In this document: piece by piece, positions 6,301-8,118 of the stretch
Layout of the letters: every line of letters begins with the position of its first letter
How positions within the stretch are numbered: the first letter of the stretch is position 1
Assembly: GCA_020854975.1 (NCBI GenBank)
Contig: JAHKLQ010000051.1
Coordinates: 1-8,118 of the forward strand
DNA: 8,118 bases
Reading direction: 5' to 3'
From: Methanobacterium sp.
GTDB taxonomy: Archaea; Methanobacteriota; Methanobacteria; Methanobacteriales; Methanobacteriaceae
Translations under genes and position numbers: made by a program
The notes under the pieces: generated by a model
Database searches by the model: none
Seen by the model: the letters and a program-made list of their open reading frames with translations, nothing else
What the model was told of the DNA's origin: nothing

Positions 6301-8118
6301 CTACAATGGCCAGAACTTGATTAACAATGCCACCTTATACTACAATAATCAAACTGGTCAGAGTGTCAATGGAGGATCTGACACAGCCACAGTGCATGTG
6401 GTTGAACCCAACCTGCAAATCACAAAAACACCAAGCAAAACCAACCTGAATATAGGCGAAGAATTCACCTACACTATACAGATTGCACACACTTCTTCCA
6501 GCACTTCTGATGCACATAACCTTACAATTACCGATATAATACCATCAGGACTGCACTATGTTCCAGGTTCAGCAGTTTTACCATCTGGATGGAGTTTAAA
6601 TATTGTAGGGAATACTTTAATCTTCATCTCACCTCTGTTAACCTTAAATCACAGTGCCCTCTTGCTTTTCAACTGCACAGTGGACAGTAATTATCTTCTG
6701 GCAGGTGGAAACATCACCAACACCGCCAATCTGAACTACACATCTATCCCTACCGGCGGAAGAAACTACACCACAGATAACAACACCCAGATACATGTTA
6801 TAGGAGCAGATCTTCAGGTACAAAAAGAGGGAGATGCACAGGTTAATGCCGGAGAACAGGCTACCTACACCATCACCATCACCAACCTAGGACCAGACAC
6901 AGCCCAAGATGTCACCTTAAATGATATTTTATCTAACCCCTGGTTTGGATACTTGAACAACCCTGAGTATTCATTGAACTATGGAACATGGACCACCATA
7001 CCCACCAACCCATGGAATATATTTATAGGAAATATAAACTCTGGAAATTCAGTTAATATACGGATAAGAGCCATAGTTTCATCTGCAGCCCCAATTGGAA
7101 TCATAAACAACACAGTCAACGTGACCTCAAACACCCCAGATCCTAATCCTGATAATAACAACAGCACTGCCACAACTAATGTAACCCAGAGTTCTGCCCT
7201 AACCTTGATAAAAGAAAACAATCCATCAAACACGGTTATAGCTGGAAATAATTTGACTTACACCTTAACTTTAACCAATATTGGTCCAAGTGTAGCTCGT
7301 GATGTGATTTTAAGGGATGACTCATTATCTTCCTGGTTAACAAACACCTATTATCAGTACAGTATTGACGGAGGTAGCTGGAGTAGCTGGACTTTATTTA
7401 CTGGACCACTGGTTTTGAACGTTACAAATCTCATTGGAGGGCCAATGGCAGTAAATCAGGTGTTCATGGTCATGATCAACAGTACAGTGAATGCATCAAC
7501 ACTCAACGGAACAGTTCTCCTGAACAATGCAACAGCCAACAGTTCAACCAGCCCCAACAACGTAACTTCCAACACAGTACAAAACACAGTAGAAACTCAA
7601 GCCTCATTGAATGTAACCAAAACAGCTCCGGAAACAATTATTGCTGGAAGTAACAGTCCTCTGGTTTACACCATTGCTGTGACTAATTATGGTCCTAGTG
7701 ATGCTTTGAATGTGAAAGTGAGTGATACTCTTGATTCTCGCTTAACCAATCAGGAATATAGTTTAGATAATGTGTCTTGGAGTGCTTGGCTGGCTCCTTA
7801 TGAGTATGTATTCAGCCGTGTAGATACTGCTCAAACTGTGTATCTTTATCTGCGTGGTTGGGTGCCTTCCAGTGCTTTGGGTCTGGTTAATAATACGGTG
7901 TTTGTGTCTAGTAATGAGACTAATTTGACTGGTAATTTGACGGATAATACGACTACTGTGGTTAACACTACCAGTGAGTTGAATGTGACTAAAAGTGCAC
8001 CTGAGAGTGTTATTGCTGGTCAGGATGGGCCTGTTGTGTTCACCATTACTGTAACCAATTTCGGACCTTCTGATGCTTTGAATGTGAAAGTGAGTGATAC
8101 TCTTGATTCTCGCTTAAC
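251..8118 (+). CDS. Giant secreted adhesin-like surface protein with DUF11-type repeats (5' part; 3' end beyond window)
   Basis: The frame is open from the ATG at 251, preceded by GGTGATC, to the last base, giving 2,622 complete codons plus two bases and no stop, so the true protein is larger. Residues 1-30 are a signal peptide. Residues 31-98 are a Ser/Thr/Asn linker, about 100-172 a carboxypeptidase-regulatory-like domain, and about 173-344 a divergent beta-rich domain. From 345 there are sixteen DUF11-like units, whose signature is [LIV]x[LIVT]xK at the first strand, a central xDxLP-like turn and a terminal NNTxN or TNTAN motif. The composition is very rich in Asn and Thr, with dense N-x-S/T sequons. 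The mature part has only four Cys (108, 837, 1736, 2142). Proteins of this type are exported by Sec in pseudomurein-walled methanogens and are thought to mediate attachment to partner cells or surfaces. The ligand cannot be read from the sequence. No anchor is visible because the C-terminus is missing. It appears to be transcribed from its own promoter. Confidence 0.95.
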   Translation, partial: MLGSEDKKNKIALLFVTICAVFIMLSTVSAAENVNEIPNTTLNDSLNDSASSYNTTGMNAEDNQTNLNYVNNSGSLQDPSQSPSISPNSSSSSSSVPNSIISGNVITCTNGSPFPDVTITVTDVDGSQIAQTTTNSNGYYQLSFLSNERNFYVTASYPGHMTSRKMVTMEESVNPSDLNLYGWADFQLGPEPTLSIDAPEEQFLNESFNFTLTFNNNGNETGFGPTVQLILPPEIQFNSVNFLGAPVSVTSVGTFPLSGTLTDPLSGLTVTGTPGYQLYIIEYPLGSFTTNQPSAVLEVNAFLLGNSTLGLPLNITAYPVFRFGANETGGTPIRGNETSAQVTPTVIKIIKNTVSPHEDETATGSNYPWNYTLTVDVANGQTVTAVEVIDNLPGNLQFLQVVDTDGGNLIQQPSTTAPGGLLWITFNSITGVLGSDKTIIYQVYAPKFDNNSQYVLDPDTGAWVNATNTATVTGNYSNIPVSSQDDYTLTLKPLSIQKSVDDESTDPIQPKPTDILRYTLNFQVSDYFSLNNLVLYDILGDGQSFLDSLTYNPRLNLHLPGIDISNLFVNLTNPNQFQYYHNSTTGITYLMFNITQLLIDNGYTGIVEGGNYTGTNNGATTGNLTFWARINEYYEGVTPPTPHPIVSNDPITNAVIADAVLTHNNNPVTDTSGSQVIIVAPTPEKDIIEINGEDPTAPYVIRAGDTVTFSLLVDVPTGNLHDFNLIDYLPIPLLRAIQFTTGQAQNTTQAIPAAGQWRLGEDDTLSNLTGVIPTLIVDATQNTLTFSYGNVYNATQPNATVHILFTITATGDPMADSLWLTNLLNINYENSPGEMFCDNRIVSLITGEPELNINKTATPTSDLQAGDVVTYTITINNTGNAPAYNVVVTDDLLNSNSGYILSISNLTVHYDSGTPITGLNLMDLFTSTGLDFGSLYPIYAVNSTNSSIIITYDAILNGTVYPRQVINNTVNITKFTSLTPPESPNYVGNPAVDQSHLSDNASVQVKDVDFQKNYIGSLDGISSGSNLTIGETGLFQIAVTLPAGQINDIYIRDVLPAGLNYVSYALDLSSFSGILAPLTFTQINNNLEFLFTGQTNTTSSSTFYINLTVSMANNSTANPPHTTSRTRTNRATMDWNNPGHSSLTDSATVYIVEPWLTVVKSFNPNTIEGGQTTTVTLQVSNTRYNARSTAYNVIITDSLAGFSQIFNLNSVTPVLTPAGFVFNYNPLTGILTYTGGNINQGQTLYFTFNITALDTPYIGPNYNNTANATYWSMPWVGGVPDPDSRNYTDSGWAVIRTGDPQITKTVEDSTLHGDTGDLTIGEVVTYKILVTLPQGLKTNLTITDTLPAGFNYNLGEYILNTTGFSGTLGSLSVSGSGQNVIFTFNGLTNSTTTNNTFYILFNATVLNHTSNINGTTKTNNAALNWNENTRPPFTTSVNTTIVEPFLTVNKNVTPTTVDGGDLVTVTLTVTNTGSSPAYQMELRDVLDTILFNSSTVSLISSPSGFNFTPGSTVTINALPSTIINPGDVLTFVFTVLVNDNAPTGSIFQNQANISFSSMPPGYNDTRNYTNTSNVVNINTVTPSVSKTVNNTSEPDSTTPNVMVGEVVTYQLEFTVPEGETFNVSLIDVLRSNLGYNVGTALIKRSDVNIIASGFDFGSSVDEFLTINPSSISPLNFYLGNITYLGGQGLKNGTITLIFNTTVLNIAGNQAGTKIPNNATFNFTTATGGSQNVTGVCPTTLNVIVPQITSTKTVNHTTLTDSDTATFNVQIRNNNSTNGAPVYDLIIMDPMNGFTMDYLNMVITPSDPSIIFTNYSTADLIYILVTQMNPGQYLNITYNATVKPEVVFNTTLNNTVNTTGTSLPGPHGTNNATPGDPGTSTGERTGDPTQPAGTVNNINTTATALVTTRAPRISKKVNGTETVNRTIGETATESVTITLPVGSTTELKIIDVLPNGLLLNGGTSGFTYTTTSGVNVNQFVVTHLGGNTYQISFGNLTITQEGNITINYTVLVQDVPGNYNGQNLINNATLYYNNQTGQSVNGGSDTATVHVVEPNLQITKTPSKTNLNIGEEFTYTIQIAHTSSSTSDAHNLTITDIIPSGLHYVPGSAVLPSGWSLNIVGNTLIFISPLLTLNHSALLLFNCTVDSNYLLAGGNITNTANLNYTSIPTGGRNYTTDNNTQIHVIGADLQVQKEGDAQVNAGEQATYTITITNLGPDTAQDVTLNDILSNPWFGYLNNPEYSLNYGTWTTIPTNPWNIFIGNINSGNSVNIRIRAIVSSAAPIGIINNTVNVTSNTPDPNPDNNNSTATTNVTQSSALTLIKENNPSNTVIAGNNLTYTLTLTNIGPSVARDVILRDDSLSSWLTNTYYQYSIDGGSWSSWTLFTGPLVLNVTNLIGGPMAVNQVFMVMINSTVNASTLNGTVLLNNATANSSTSPNNVTSNTVQNTVETQASLNVTKTAPETIIAGSNSPLVYTIAVTNYGPSDALNVKVSDTLDSRLTNQEYSLDNVSWSAWLAPYEYVFSRVDTAQTVYLYLRGWVPSSALGLVNNTVFVSSNETNLTGNLTDNTTTVVNTTSELNVTKSAPESVIAGQDGPVVFTITVTNFGPSDALNVKVSDTLDSRL
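341..544 (+). other. Low-complexity Ser/Thr/Asn linker
   Basis: Residues 31-98 have no recognisable fold. They are acidic and Asn-rich at first, then Ser/Pro-rich, with seven consecutive Ser at 89-95 written with mixed TCT, TCC and TCA codons. Such a segment right after the signal peptide would be a flexible, possibly glycosylated N-terminal tail. Codons here end in T or A more often than in the central repeat array. Confidence 0.7.
548..766 (+). other. Carboxypeptidase-regulatory-like (PF13620-type) beta domain
   Basis: Residues about 100-172 follow the family pattern: ISGNV at the first strand, a G-x-P turn before DVTITV, then TTTNSNGYY, and finally YVTASYPGH followed by a closing KMVTM strand. 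These small transthyretin-like sandwich domains commonly occur near the N-terminus of methanobacterial adhesin-like proteins and other secreted proteins. Cys108 in this domain has no partner nearby. The domain lacks catalytic residues and is expected to be structural or ligand-presenting. The assignment is by pattern recognition, not by search. Confidence 0.75.
767..1282 (+). other. Divergent beta-rich N-terminal domain of the adhesin
   Basis: Residues about 173-344 contain alternating hydrophobic/polar strands, such as FNFTLTF near 206-212 and VQLILP near 226-231, and resemble the strand pattern of a DUF11 unit. They lack the signature Lys of the first strand and the central D-x-L-P turn found in all later units. 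The segment is longer (about 170 residues) than one standard unit. It probably caps the repeat rod. I do not recognise a named family. Confidence 0.5.
1283..2797 (+). repeat. Diverged DUF11-like units A-C
   Basis: Three protein-level repeats begin at residues 345, 493 and 682 and measure about 148, 189 and 168 residues. Each opens with a Lys-bearing strand (IKIIK, LSIQK, PEKDI) and carries a central Asp turn (IDNLP, YDILG, IDYLP). Each has an Asn-rich end strand, which is least clear in unit B. They are longer and less alike than later units. Their third-strand region (VDVANG, FQVSDY, VDVPTG) resembles the B subtype described for units D-L. No DNA-level identity between them was noticed. Confidence 0.7.
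2798..6808 (+). repeat. Alternating DUF11-like units D-L (A/B superrepeat, about 300 residues)
   Basis: Nine units start at residues 850, 1007, 1155, 1300, 1445, 1583, 1745, 1910 and 2054. Odd members (D, F, H, J, L) are subtype A: mostly a direct TVTNTG-like third strand and a late loop with a Pro and, in F, H and L, RNYT. Even members (E, G, I, K) are subtype B: an acidic or Gly/Asn-rich insertion after the first Lys, then [IV]GE, then V-[TL]-[LV]-P-x-G. Subtype A starts lie 305, 290, 300 and 309 residues apart; subtype B starts lie 293, 283 and 327 apart. Boundaries before F, H and L carry a VEP linker. The similarity is at protein level, with no long exact DNA repeat noticed. Unit J carries a Pro/Gly/Thr-rich insertion. 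Confidence 0.8.
7699..7746 (+). repeat. 48-base exact direct repeat, copy 1
   Basis: These 48 bases in unit O are identical to 8071-8118 in unit P, 372 bases (124 codons) away and in the same frame. They encode a segment ending in SDTLDSRL. Just upstream the two units differ by synonymous changes (Gly-Pro-Ser written differently), so the identity is local. This suggests recent conversion or duplication among the 3' units. Confidence 0.95.
8071..8118 (+). repeat. 48-base exact direct repeat, copy 2 (runs to window edge)
   Basis: This is identical to 7699-7746 over all 48 bases and is cut by the end of the window, so the true length of identity is at least 48 bases. The reading frame continues through it; the last two bases (AC) begin the codon that is ACC (Thr) in copy 1. 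Confidence 0.95.

Larger units (their letters stand above)
6809..8118 (+). repeat. Short standard DUF11 units M-P (P cut by window end)
   Basis: Units start at residues 2187, 2316, 2452 and 2576 and are 129, 136 and 124 residues long; the last is incomplete. They show the classic DUF11 features: a [NY]xGP[SD] motif after the third strand, DxLxSxxLTN-like turns, a Y-S-[IL]-[DN] segment followed by one or two Trp (W2247, W2377/W2380, W2510/W2513), an NNTV end strand, and in M the DPNPDNN signature at 2297-2303. They lack the A/B alternation of the preceding array. The final period is 372 bases. Confidence 0.85.

Noticed and set aside
7699..8118. CRISPR-like or integron-like repeat spacing at the 3' end
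   Set aside because: There are only two copies, 372 bases apart, in frame within homologous protein domains. Protein repeat duplication explains them.

Overview
The window holds one gene: the 5' portion of a giant, secreted, adhesin-like surface protein. It is read on the + strand from an ATG at 251 and is still open at base 8118, where the window cuts a codon (2,622 complete codons, no stop, no frameshift). A 250-base A+T-rich leader (58 G/C out of 250, counted by hand) precedes it. The organism is most likely an archaeon of the order Methanobacteriales (Methanobacterium-like). The evidence is a canonical archaeal box A (TTTATATA), a Shine-Dalgarno of the GGTGATC type that pairs with the 16S 3' end typical of these methanogens, and the family itself, since large adhesin-like proteins built of DUF11-type beta-sandwich repeats are characteristic of this group. 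The genus is inferred, not proven.

Layout. Bases 1-250 are non-coding and unusually rich in inverted repeats. There are four with 8-base arms and 6-7 base loops, plus a compact palindrome lying directly against the TATA box. The gene begins with a signal peptide (251-340), then a Ser/Thr/Asn-rich low-complexity linker (341-544), a carboxypeptidase-regulatory-like small beta domain (548-766) and a divergent beta-rich domain without the repeat signature (767-1282). From 1283 to the window end come sixteen DUF11-like units, named A to P here. A-C (1283-2797) are long and diverged. D-L (2798-6808) strictly alternate between two subtypes, giving a superrepeat of about 300 residues. M-P (6809-8118) are shorter standard DUF11 units of 124-136 residues. 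The last complete period is 372 bases and contains a 48-base exact repeat that reaches the window edge.

How it works together. The protein is exported, probably heavily N-glycosylated, nearly free of cysteine, and organised as a rod with a small N-terminal tip. Every unit from A to O has a Lys in its first strand, an Asp in the middle and an Asn near its end, which would fit self-formed Lys-Asn isopeptide bonds, although this is only inferred. The cell-wall anchor and C-terminus lie outside the window. Codon use changes abruptly near base 7680, from A/C-ending to T/G-ending codons, suggesting that the 3' repeats have a different recent history. I found no second gene, RNA gene, CRISPR array or mobile element. 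All antisense open frames overlap the long coding frame and look like its shadows.
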